Source: Siphonodentalium dalli
Lineage: Eukaryota > Mollusca > Scaphopoda > Gadilida > Siphonodentaliidae
Direction: 5' to 3'
Length of the DNA stretch: 64,000 nucleotides
Assembly (NCBI GenBank): GCA_032622095.1
Contig: CP136061.1
Location: forward strand, 96,471,345-96,535,344
Within the stretch, counting starts at the first letter, position 1; each line of letters starts with the position of its first letter. A program made the position numbers and the translations under genes. The notes under the pieces are model-generated. The model did no database searches. It saw only the letters and a list, made by a program, of their open reading frames with translations, and was not told the DNA's origin. This document shows, piece by piece, positions 21,198 through 31,625 of this stretch.

Positions 21198-21257
21198 AAA
21201 GCTAATCCATTTGAAGCTTATATCTGCATTGTAATATTTTAAAACCTTCTTTTCTAG

Positions 21258-23964
21258 CTCATCTGAAAATGACAAGTCTTCTGTTGATTCATCTGACTCT
21301 GAAAACATGGACAGTGATGGATCTGGAGAATTTGAAGCCGACGTTGAATCAGAATGGTGTTGTCGGTATGACCAAGATATTTACAACTCACATGTGGCTG
21401 ATGAGAAAGTAACAGAAGATTTAACAATACTACAGTGGTTGGCGATGAATTTTCACCTATTCGTTCTCCACCCTACTATGAGCAAAGCAGCCTTTAGTCA
21501 TATTCTGGAGATGCAAAGTGTGCTACATCATGACAAAAGTGTCATGCCAAATTCTTATTATAATGCACGCAAGATTATTGAACCATTTCTTATCAAGAAA
21601 TTTGTTTACCATGTCTGTGTCAATGACTGCATAATATTTAGAGGAGAGTATGAAGACGTTGAAATTTGTCCAATTTGTAAGGAGGAAAGGTACAAGATGG
21701 ACAGATCTAGATCTATAGCTAGTGGCCGAAATAAAAACAATTCAACAGGACGTCGCAGATTTGTGTACATTCCTATAGGCCCGAGAATTGCAAGAATGTT
21801 TGGTGAAGTGAACCTGGCACAGCTGGTACAATCCCACCCTGGAAACACTGATACATGTAGTGATGGTAAAATGTCTGATATTCATGATTCGCCAATCTGG
21901 AAGGAGCTGTATTCTGTGCAGGGTCACTTCAAAGGTGACAAAAATGGGTTATCCTTTGCATTGGAACTGGATGGTGTCAACCCGTTCCACAATATTGGTG
22001 CTATATACTCTATGACTCCAATTATGCTCACATTGTTAAACCTACCGAGACATGTGAGGAACGCATTCGGAAACATAAACCTTGTGGGAATAATTCCAGG
22101 AAATGGACGTTCAGAAGCAAAAAACATTGATCCTTACATTGAGATCTTAGTCGATGAGTTGATTTTCATTTCTGGCTACTCGGCATTTAATAGTTATGAA
22201 AAAGCTCCTATAGAGGTGAAAGTGAAACTTCTGCTCTTTGTTTTAGACTATCCAGGCCTTTCAAAACTTTTTCATCAACAGGGAAGTGGTAGTTTGTCTG
22301 GATGCCATTGGTGTATGGTCAGAGGTAGAAAATGCAAACATTTAGATAAGGTTATTTACTTGTCCAACAGATCTTTTCTGGATACAGGAGATTCTCTGAG
22401 ACTTGATGATAAAAATTTCAGCGTAAAGTCGACCGATTTTTCTGAGAAGCCAGACCTACGCGATTCAAGAAATGAGTTGGCCTACCGTAAAGCATTTCAA
22501 GGGGCATCAAATAAAACAAATTCAAATAAAGTTGCTAGTGCGACAGGCTGCAAGAGTACATATCCTTTAATGCGTTTACCAGGACATTCGAGAATTGAGA
22601 GCACCCTGCCAGATGCATGCCACACCATAAAGGATGCAATACAGAACATTATGAATGTTATAGTACAAAACAAAAAAGTTAACATGGCCAAAGTCATAAG
22701 TGCTGAACAGAATTATGGTAGGCTTCATAATTCAGTATTGGATGTGGTAACTTCTGATGATGGGCCAGTATGTAAAAAGAGGAAGTTGCAAAAACCAGAA
22801 CTTCCATATGTGTTGACAAAATCTGAGTTGAATATCGCTGACCAACGTGCAAGTAGTTTAAGGGTGCCATCTGACTTTGGCTTGAAACCGTCCAAATTCA
22901 TTTCAAATACCAGCAGCTTGAAATCACACGACTGGAAACAGTTAGGCTCTCAAGAAATTCTAAAGTTTTGTCTAAAAGGGGCCCTTGAGCCACGATGTAG
23001 AGGAACGTTATTTTCCCTACTTGATTGCGTGGCAGACATGTGTCAGGAATGTTTGTCTATTGACGATATCAATGACTTGAAAGTAAAAATCAACACAGCA
23101 CTAGCGCTACTGGAAAGAGACTTCCCACTACACATACAGAATATAACTACACACATTCTGCATCATATTCCAGAGGGGATGGTCCGATATGGACCTGTGT
23201 ACAGCACATGGATGTGGGTCTATGAACGCTTCAATTCCTGGATTTGCAAACGTGTACAAAACAAAAGATATCCGGAGGCAACTGTTGTGGAAACATTTCT
23301 CATTCATGATTGGTGTAACTTCATGATTTCTTCGGGTCGACTCCCATTGCATGCATTGAAGAGCTGCTCAATGTTCACTTCGAGCTTTTTTGATGATGGT
23401 GATGCAAATAATAGTAAACAGCGACAGAAACAATTATATGTGCTTAGAAGAAAAAAGCTTAAAAATTTACACAAACAGCTGGGCAAGGAAAATTGTGATG
23501 GAAAGTGTTCAGTGTATAGATATTTTGTTCACAAAGAATCAAATCCTAAGACAATGCGAATACGCACATACACTTCGCAATCAAAAGAATTACTCTCTGC
23601 AAAAAGTATGTCGTCATTCATATGTGCAGAATTCCAGCGAGGAACGCAGAAGCAAAAGTTGTGTTCTGGAAAGTTTGCATTCTTTGGTAGAATTGATTTC
23701 TTCGTTGAACATATGAGTGAAAATAATAGTGCAATCAACACACTTGCATTTGTTAATTGGTATGATAACATCAGAGTTGACCATGACTCTGGTCTGTGGT
23801 ACACAGACATGAATACTGCAGGTGGCAATTCAAAAAAATCTTTTATTTTAACAAAACTCATGTCGGATCCTCTTGTGACTGCTGTTGAAGATGGTTGTCT
23901 GTGGTTTCTTGGTAATACACCCCAGCCTAATGACTTTAAATATAATCATACAGTGAGAGATTGA
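21258..23964 (+). CDS. EnSpm/CACTA (tnp2-type) transposase, exon 3 with the catalytic domain
   Basis: Last exon; it joins exons 1 and 2 in frame to give about 1070 residues. From the internal ATG at 21307 it alone gives 885. It should catalyse cut-and-paste transposition in the nucleus. Numbering from 16056: a helical region with LPxSYYxAxK-type sequence; a zinc-like CPIC motif (306-309); then the Transposase_21 core with ELDGVNPF (D407), a conserved IIPG stretch, VLDYPG (D499), GCHWC (517-521) and LKSHDW (D727). These acidic residues match the tnp2 catalytic positions known from plant CACTA elements. It continues with the HHIPEGMVRYGPVYSTWMW region (from about 804; DUF4218-like) and a C-terminal WYD...LW segment. 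No stop or frameshift interrupts it, so it looks recently active. The family call rests on motif memory, not a search. Confidence 0.9.
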
Positions 23965-24064
23965 GTCATGGACCAACAAATATAGGCAAATTTAACTGTA
24001 TACATTACATTGTACTAAACCCATATTGATGTTTAGAGGCGTCATCACTTTGAGTAAGGTATAC

Positions 24065-24626
24065 AGCCCGCATTTCCCCGGCCTCTGCTCGCTAAGACAT
24101 TCGGATAGATAATGATGCTAGACAGATCGCCCGAGAGCACTCCCATAGGCCTCCTATAGCGGGATTACGTCGCCACAAATGGTTTGTTCACATTTAGTAA
24201 TTGGTGTGTTTTTTTTAAAGTATAGAGAAGACGATAAAATATATTAGCAATTGATGAGACAACTAAATCATTGACCAATACAACAGTGTAAATGAATTGT
24301 AAAGGTACGAAGCAAAGGATTTTTTACATTTATCGAGTGACATCCAAAATAGCGTTGAATGTAATATATATATAAACAAAGCTTTGTGAACTTAATTCAA
24401 CTTGCTAGCTATATGGACAGCTAATTTACCAGGACTGTTGATGTATCACACATTGTAATCGGAAGACACTGATCTTTCCAACTATAGTACTATACCAGGG
24501 TTTTGGTTCAAGAATATCTGAGTGGAAATCCTGTTATAGGATGGCTACGGGAGCACTCCCGGGCTCTGTCGACCATTTATATCTAACCGAATGTCTTAGT
24601 GAGCAGAGGCCGGGGAAACGCGGGCT
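24065..24626. mobile_element. 562-bp MITE with ~85-bp terminal inverted repeats
   Basis: The left end AGCCCGCATTTCCCCGGCCT and right end AGGCCGGGGAAACGCGGGCT are inverted copies. Pairing continues through TCTGCTC.CTAAGACATTCGG and GGGAGCACTCCC-like sequence. The GC-rich termini contrast with the AT-rich interior. No target duplication assigned. Confidence 0.75.
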
Positions 24627-24738
24627 AAGTAAGCTTTAGAGGCATTCTTCGAGTGTTCTTAATGCTACTGATCATGACATGGTTACATGGTGAATGAGTC
24701 GATTTCATTGGATCAGTTTTAATAATGCAGTACATCTA

Positions 24739-25527
24739 CCTTACTCGTATTTGAATTCGCGCAGTACTTTTAGCGTGACCATGAAATTAAAACTGAGTGA
24801 TAAAAAGTATGATACAAAAGTTTATCGATAATTTTATTTCAAATTCTATTAGATTCTTAGATTGGAACTCTCTATAATTGTTCTGTATTTCAGACGTCTG
24901 AAAGCAGTAAACTGACTAAATGTCGGAGAAATTATTATTATCGGAAATGGCATTACATTACAGGTGGTCTATATGTTCACAACTTTCTAGTTCAAATTTG
25001 GAACTGATACTATGTATCCATGGAGCTGTCGTCCATTGTATATAAAATTGATTTACCTTTGCTATTCCCAGGAACACAAAATGTTGGGTAATAGTCTTTG
25101 AGAATGTGTTTGAACTTTGAAGTTTCAGATTTGCATGCAGTATATAGATACTATTATTTACGAGGTTTTTGTGGAACATAAAATTATAGCAGCGTTCGCA
25201 GTTTTAAACTTTATCAGATCAATTGAACCATATATATGAGGTAACATGTCTTAAGATATACATCAAGCAACGAAGTATAACCACTAAATTGATGTTCTGC
25301 ACCTGCTATGATATTTGGCACAGACCACATTTCCATTCACTTCTACATGTATACCTTTTTGCAACATTTCCGCATGGATTCTATTTATTCTGAACAACTT
25401 AAAATAAAAATAAAACTGTCAGCTTTAAATTCGCATCAGGGTGCGCGAATTCAAAATGTGCGAATTTAAAACTGAGTGAAAAATAGGTACTACATGTACA
25501 TGTACGTGAATTTAAATACGAGTAAGG
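24739..25527. mobile_element. 789-bp MITE with CCTTACTCGTATTT termini and TA flanks
   Basis: The left end CCTTACTCGTATTTGAATTC is matched by GAATTTAAATACGAGTAAGG on the right; TA lies outside on both sides (24737-24738 and 25528-25529). Internal inverted segments include AAAACTGAGTGA near both ends. Non-coding. Confidence 0.7.
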
Positions 25528-25627
25528 TATATAGCTTTATTGAAGACCTATTCCCAATAAAGGATAGAAAACCACATAATGCCTTAATTTCAAATTTGTA
25601 TGGCAGACATGTGTCCATATAGATTAA

Positions 25628-26102
25628 AGGTACTCAATCCGATAAAACTCCTCCCAATTACTATTTCAATGGCTTCGGGGGGTCAAAAATATTTGATTCG
25701 AGTCGAGGAAGTCACCCATCAAAGCTCAGATTTGTTAGATATCGATTTTAGAAATCTATTATTTTTCATTATCGGGAATACTTTCTGGCCCAGAACGCAG
25801 TCAAAATTGCGTTATTATTACCACTTGATTTTAGAGTTATCCATCCTTGTCTGTTTGAATAGAGTTTTGGTGTACACATCTCGAGCAGGATATGAAATTG
25901 ACGGCAATTATTAGTACTCATCTCGAGAATATAACAAATTTCAAAAATCAATATCTAATAACTCTGAGCTTTGTTTGATGGGTTCCTCGACTCGAAGCAA
26001 ATATTTGTTACCCCCAAAGAAATAGTAATATAGGACCCTCTGATCGGATTGTTGTTGTTGGAATCTGTTGAGATGGGGACCCTCTGTTCGGATTGAGTAC
26101 CT
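25628..26102. mobile_element. 475-bp MITE flanked by TTAA
   Basis: TTAA at 25624-25627 and 26103-26106. The ends AGGTACTCAATCCGA and TCGGATTGAGTACCT are perfect inverted copies, and the arms extend about 150 bp (TTCGAGTCGAGGAA and its inverse). The TTAA duplication is piggyBac-like, but the termini lack the usual CCC. The open frames on both strands inside are by-products of the inverted arms. Confidence 0.7.
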
Positions 26103-26165
26103 TTAAGCAACATAAATTGTTCCTGTTTTGACGTCAGTGTGTAATTAACACAGAATCGCACACTT

Positions 26166-26760
26166 GTGGGATGGCTTTGGTGCAGTATGGCACTCAATTT
26201 GACGACACTACCCCCAGTGCTTCATGACATCATAGACTCGTGCCATAACCATCAAAGCCTTCACACATGTACAAGTGTAATGTGGGGTTCTGTGAAAGTA
26301 GGATTTTTGGGTTCGACTTGCAAAAATCTGTTTTCTCAACATATACATAGTGGCTCGGCTGATTTTGCTCAAATTTAGTGTGAACGTGCCTTGGGTGACT
26401 GGTATTCGGATTTGTTAAAATTAGGTCAATATGTCGATAAAGGGGTCGGGTGTATTTGGGTACAACTTTTAAAAAATCTTTTTTCTCACAAACCACTAGG
26501 TGGAATTCTTTCATACTTGGTCTGTAGCATTATTGAAACCTATAGTTTCAGATTTGTCCAAGGTATCATGCTTAACTGATTTTAAAGGGCTAGCTATAGG
26601 GCTCTCTGAAAATAGGGTTTTTGGGTTCGACTTGGAAAAATCTGTTTTCTCAAGAAATACATGGTGGAATTCTTCCACATTCGGTTTGGAACATTAATGT
26701 GACAACTAGTATCAGATTTGTTTACCATTATTTTTTCTGGGCTTTTCAGCTCATTTCTAA
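26166..26760 (+). repeat. Second copy of the reiterated dispersed repeat
   Basis: Shares blocks with 19340-20060 in the same order: TTTTGGGTTCGACTTG, TTTTGCTCAAATTTAGTGTG, GCCTTGGGTGACTGGTATTC, TTAGGTCAATATGT, GAATTCTTTCATACTTGG, CTAGTATCAGATTTGTTTAC. No coding function. Confidence 0.65.
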
Positions 26761-27857
26761 AAAAAAAAATTTGGATTTAATTAATTTGGTTTTATATCTT
26801 GGTTTTTTGTTCTGACCCCCTTGATAAAGAATATATTTTTTCTTCAACGCCACAGTAGTCAAGTGGGCTCAAATTTGATCTGCAATATCTATGGGGGAGT
26901 AGAACTTTTGTTGAAACCACCTCAACATTAATTTAATAGACCCAAGGCCATAAAATTTAAACCCATTTGCTGACGCACATTTTGAAAATATTGTGTGTCA
27001 CTGTGAAACTGATATTTGTTGAAATGAGTGGGTTGGTAACTTATAATGTGCGCCAGAACCTCTGGTGACAAGCCTGTGACTAATATTGCCATGAAAGTGC
27101 TTGCTCGATAAATTGAGCCCCCCAATCAAGTGACAATATATCACATTTTATCGTATAGTCTATATATTATATATCGTAAAGTTACTAAGGCTCGAATTAG
27201 TTTCTCCTTTTGAAAACAAGCATATAGCACCGACGCATGTCAGGTGAGCGTCCCAGCTGCCCTGGCGGCTCTAGTTTGAAAATACTATGGTTGGCATCAC
27301 ATAATATAGCTATAGTGTATATCATATATATCAAACTATCCAATTAATAAAACACACTGATCATCAGACATGATTCCATTTCTATCCATGAAAACTGTTT
27401 TGCTTTTGGGTTGTATTGGTATTTTATATATAAAAGCAGTTTAACAAGCTTAAGTTGCACAGGCACAACTTGTACATTCCAATTTATTTCATTAGAATCT
27501 AAAAGAAACCACATTTGGAAAGTGATGAACATCAATTTTCCTATTCCAATAAGATGGGGGTGTTAATTAATATTTACACTTCTACCTGCACTTCTGCTAC
27601 CGAGACTGAATCAAGTCTTCTGTTTGGTCAGGAACTGATCAGCTGATAGAGCAACCGTAATGCATAAAGTATGAAAGAAGTTGACACCTGCTTCACATGT
27701 GTAACGTAGCAATTACGTTAACAACGCGCCTGTCGCTTTCAACATTCTATTTTTCACTAGAAAACGGTGCAAATCACATGTGCAAATCATTCATTTTATT
27801 CAATAATCGAAACAAATTTCCATTGAATGTTCTTTTTGGTGTGTAAATATAAATAAT
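26761..27857. other. Non-coding interior of the CACTA 3' region
   Basis: Only a short dispersed fragment (27236-27285; CAGGTGAGCGTCCCAGC with CTGGCGGCTCTAGTTTG) is recognisable. No gene seen. Confidence 0.4.
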
Positions 27858-27980
27858 GTTTCCTGTATTTCCATGCGTTATGAAATCAGGTTGGTCTGAC
27901 AAAGTTATGTGAGGAGCGCTTCAGCGCTACACACTGCAACCTGCTTTCATACATCGATCATATCTAGAAATACAGGAAGC
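27858..27980. repeat. Imperfect inverted repeat (~120 bp)
   Basis: GTTTCCTGTATTTCCA...TGAAATCAGGTTGG on the left and CAACCTGCTTTCAT...GAAATACAGGAAGC on the right are inverted copies around GAGCGCTTCAGCGCTA. Adjacent to the subterminal array. Confidence 0.6.
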
Positions 27981-27994
27981 AAACTTTCAGTTCT

Positions 27995-28619
27995 TAATGA
28001 GTTTGATGGGCATTCATTTTTCAAATTCTATGTTAATGGCCATTAACCACCATAGGTACATCATTTAGGGCCCTTAATTTTTTTATTACTAAGTTAATGG
28101 GCATTAAACACCAGCACTATTGAGGTGATAGCCATTAATTTTTCAAAATTATTAGATAATGGCCATTAAACACCAAAATGCATATAATTAATGGTCATTA
28201 ACATATAATTAATGAGCATCAAGTTTTCAAATCATACTTTAATGGCCATTAACCATCATGGATGTACAACAGTTGGTATCAATTTCTCAAAATACTTAAT
28301 TAATGGCCATTAAACACTCAAATACATATAAGATGGATAATAGCCATTAAAATATTAGAGACTATGGCCATTAAATTGTGGTCTTTACAAATTTTAAGGG
28401 CATCTAATGGCCATTAACAATACATTGTTGATGATTAATGGGAAATATGGCAGTATTGGCCATTAAAATAACAAAATGTAATGGTTTTTAATGGGTTCTG
28501 GGAAACCCATTATTTTTTTTGTTACAAGAATTAATGGCATAAAGTAATGGATTTATGATATTTAATGGAATTTTAATGGGATTTTAATGATATTTTAATG
28601 GGTTGTGTGTGCAGTAGTG
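27995..28619 (-). promoter_or_regulatory. CACTA subterminal repeat array and terminus
   Basis: Five full TAATGGCCATTA palindromes (near 28034, 28157, 28239, 28301, 28405) plus several half or variant sites (ATAGCCATTAA, TAATGGGCATTAA, TTGGCCATTAA). Closer to the end come spaced TTTAATGG units. Read on the minus strand, the end is CACTACTGCACACACAACCC. CACTA ends with arrays of short subterminal motifs are the hallmark of EnSpm elements, where they bind the element's own protein. The function is inferred from the family. Confidence 0.8.
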
Positions 28620-28707
28620 TTACCCAGGCCTAATTCCTGCCACTATGAAGCGCAGACGTTATGAGAAACGTCATGATTCACGAGCTCCGGTGTGACGTAT
28701 ATCCGCC

Positions 28708-28735
28708 CGTGACGTCACACGTCAGGTGCGTGTAA
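28708..28735. promoter_or_regulatory. CRE-like palindrome in the 3-kb unit
   Basis: GTGACGTCACACGTCAGGTG contains the full cAMP-response-element palindrome TGACGTCA, with a second half site. It recurs once per 3-kb unit. Regulatory use is speculative. Confidence 0.35.
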
Positions 28736-28802
28736 GACAATTTAAAGGAATACATATTGAACGTGTGTCGCCCATAACAAAATAAATTCGTATTATATAA
28801 TC

Positions 28803-29660
28803 AACTGTAATGTTGGGATGTGGATATTATATAATTATTCCAAGAATAATTTGGGTGAATTATAATTCCGAGTTGCGGCCATTCCCTTAAGTTAGTTTAA
28901 GCTCTTTTTAAAGAGCGTGTTATTTGAGCATGTGCATGATTGAACCAACCCATTAACGAGTGTCCATAAATTTGTAAAAATATATCGTAAATGGGTACCA
29001 CATGGCTATGTACATCGCGAAATTAATTATTACAACAACGAGGCGCGTTCACGTGATGGTATGGAAATCATAAGCGGGAAGTTCCATTTATAAATAATAT
29101 CTTGAAAACATATTTTGTGTAAATGTTATGCATCACGACTGAACTGTCGTGATTAAGGTTGCGATCTACTGTACTAGTACTGTTGGGATGTGTATATTAT
29201 ATAATAATTCCAAGATTAATTTTAGTGAAATGATTCCGACTTTTGGCCATTCCCTTAGGTTGATGTAGCTCATTTAAAGAGCGTTGTTCCTTGAGATGTG
29301 CGTGATTGGCACCACACAATTAAGGAGTGTTTAAAAAAATTGTATGATTATCGTAAATGGGTACCAGGTTGTCTGTGTCCACTGCGAAATTAATGATTAC
29401 AACAACAGGGCGCGTTCACGTGGTGGTATGGAAATCATAAGGGGGAGTTGTGTATATAAATAACACCATTAAGGATTGTTATACATTTGTATAATATATC
29501 GTAAATGTGTACCAAAATGGCTGTGTCGACCGTATAATTAATGATTATAACAACGAGGCGCGTTCACGTGGTGGTAGGGCGATCATAAGGGGGGGTTTTG
29601 TTTATAAATAATATCGTGAATACTCCATTTTGTGTAAATGTTATGCATCACAAATATATA
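28803..29660 (+). repeat. Internal triplicated sub-repeat of the 3-kb unit
   Basis: Described in copy 1; the same in all copies. Three diverged direct copies (about 28810-29134, 29182-29460, 29463-29660) share ATATCGTAAATG.GTACCA, GGCGCGTTCACGTG.TGGTA, ATCATAAG.GGG and TTTGTGTAAATGTTATGCATCA. Copies 1 and 2 also share CATTCCCTTA and the TTTAAAGAGCG hairpin. The unit thus grew by internal duplication before it was amplified. Confidence 0.8.
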
Positions 29661-31625
29661 TTCATTCATTTGGCAATATTTAAGTTCCCGCCTTGATGAC
29701 CCATCCAGTAAGGCGCACGACACTCCCACTGAATTATAAGTTAACAATTTTTAGGTTGGGTTATCACATAATGTATACGAGTTCTGTGCTGGGTATTTTT
29801 GTGAAATAAAACGTTAAACAAAAGTTTAAGAGCTTGTCAAATAAGGTGATAATGGTGAAAATATCAAAATTAGGATGTAAAATAAATACGTCAAACAGTC
29901 TACAGGGCCAAAAGAACCCTCTATCGCAGAACATCTCGCTATGGGTTCCATATATCGTAGCTTTGTGTGACCCACATTATGTGAGTAAAGGGGGGATGCC
30001 CTATAGCAGAAGAGTCCACAATTAGAGGTACCATGTCTTACCCACCGGAAGCTGACATAAGCTAATGATAGGTAGAGCACTCTGCTGTATAGGCAGTTTC
30101 TGATATAGTCATAAAGAGTAGGAAAATAAAAGATAGCAGAAACCCAGAGAACACATACAAATTTCGTGTTATGATTTATATTTCATAATAATATTTAATT
30201 TAATCATTGTATGATCAAAGTTATGTGAAAAAGAAATAATCAAAAAAGCGAGGCCCCCTGGTCATTTCTGTAAATTTAGTACCCGTGAGGTCTCCATGTC
30301 GTTACTGTACATTTATTAACCACGAGTTTCCCAGTCCGGATCCCCCGTCTTTGTAAGATAATTGCGCTTAACATGTATATGCATATGTAAACCATAATAT
30401 TTATATACTTATTAAAAGATACCAACACTGAAATTTTTTTATTATCGAATTATCCACACACTATCGTGACAGGTTATTTTGTTTACTTGATCAAGGGAGG
30501 TCCCGTTGTTTGATCATCGGCAACCATAATTCCGTATTAAAATTAAATAATAGATAAACAAATCCTCATGCAAAAAGCAGCCCAGTCCAAAGGACAAACA
30601 TGCAGCAAGCATCCACACATCACACGACAACATGTCCATCCTACACTTGTCATGATAATTGATATATAGGGCTGTTGTTAGTAAGTAATTAAATTACAAA
30701 CCTATACATATGACATGGTGAACGCTCTTTAATATTATGTAGAGTATATAACAGTTGTGTATTGATATGGTACATCGGTTGGAATTGTGTTCAAAGTTCC
30801 CAGGCATACAAATTGTTATCGTGATAGCCGACAAAAACATGGGGCATCCCACATATATACAGGTATACAATCAACCATCCATAAGTTAAATGGTTTGTTG
30901 GTTAACGTGTCCTGTTTCTAAAGTGGTGTTGACATGTGGAGCTATGTAAACATGTCATATTTACTGTTATTGAGTGTTTATTTTTTGAGTGTTTATTTTT
31001 TGACTTATCGTACTAGCTTGATAACACAGAAGGAATCAATTGTTTGGAAAATGTTTACTAAGTCCGTTCCGAAATCATATTTTTGTACCGAAAGTTGGTC
31101 CTATAAAAAAAAAATGTTTAGCCACAGCAGCTCATCAGGTACACCTCTGGTCTATAACAGATATAAAGCAATCTGTTATTTCATATATGGTTTCGGGAGT
31201 TGTGCACGACCTTATGGACAGACCAGTTCTCCCGTACAGACCAAGTCCTTGGCCTGTACGCTGAAAGCCAGAAAATTGCCTGCTGATTCCTCCAATATCG
31301 AACTAGTATGAACTGTCAAAGGTATTTTATCACGCGCGATGGTAACAGTGCACTGTAAAAACGCGACGGTATTATTGTCCGAACACATAATATAGTTATA
31401 AACTGTGTTGATAGTTTATAGGTGGTCTAACCACAAAATTGCACAAAGTAAAAACCGTGTTTTGTACGGTAAAAACCCAATCAAAAACAAAACGTAGTAT
31501 ACATTAACATTAGTTTACCTGTAATCAGAAAATAAACACATGTATTAACCTCCATGTAGTTTTCCAGTTCGTCAGTATTTAAGAACACATATCCTCTATT
31601 CGCGAAGGAGCCTAAAATGCACAAC

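Larger units (their letters stand above)
18692..21257 (+). other. Intron 2 of the transposase gene, with nested repeats
   Basis: Donor GTGAGAAT at 18692; acceptor CTTCTTTTCTAG ends at 21257. It contains a MITE fragment (18784-18935), the hairpin repeat (19229-19262), reiterated 'CTCAAATTTGNTGTG' repeat blocks (19263-20060), a GTCGTCCTTATACTGAGTTC duplication (20150-20280), another dispersed fragment (20500-20562) and a small inverted repeat at 21069-21197. Confidence 0.7.
23965..28619 (+). mobile_element. 3' part of the CACTA element, ending at its terminus
   Basis: From the transposase stop to a CACTA terminus. About half is occupied by nested MITEs (24065-24626, 24739-25527, 25628-26102) and a repeat block (26166-26760). 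After these come an inverted repeat (27858-27980) and the subterminal palindrome array. No AATAAA was seen shortly after the stop. That gene and terminus belong to one element is inferred from order and orientation. Confidence 0.6.

Noticed and set aside
25600-25951. Small open frames on both strands at 25600-25951
   Set aside because: They fall within the TTAA-flanked MITE and its inverted arms.
29826-30080. 84-codon minus-strand frame repeated in each 3-kb unit, and plus-strand frames at 30934-31311
   Set aside because: They recur only because the unit is duplicated. The plus-strand frame changes length between copy 1 and the others through an A-run difference, showing no constraint.
30055-30120. 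tRNA-like segment (GGTAGAGCACTCTGCTGTAT)
   Set aside because: It has a D-arm-like and anticodon-arm-like look, but the anticodon stem is only 4 bp, no T-arm or box B (GGTTCGANTCC) follows, and the acceptor stem does not pair.
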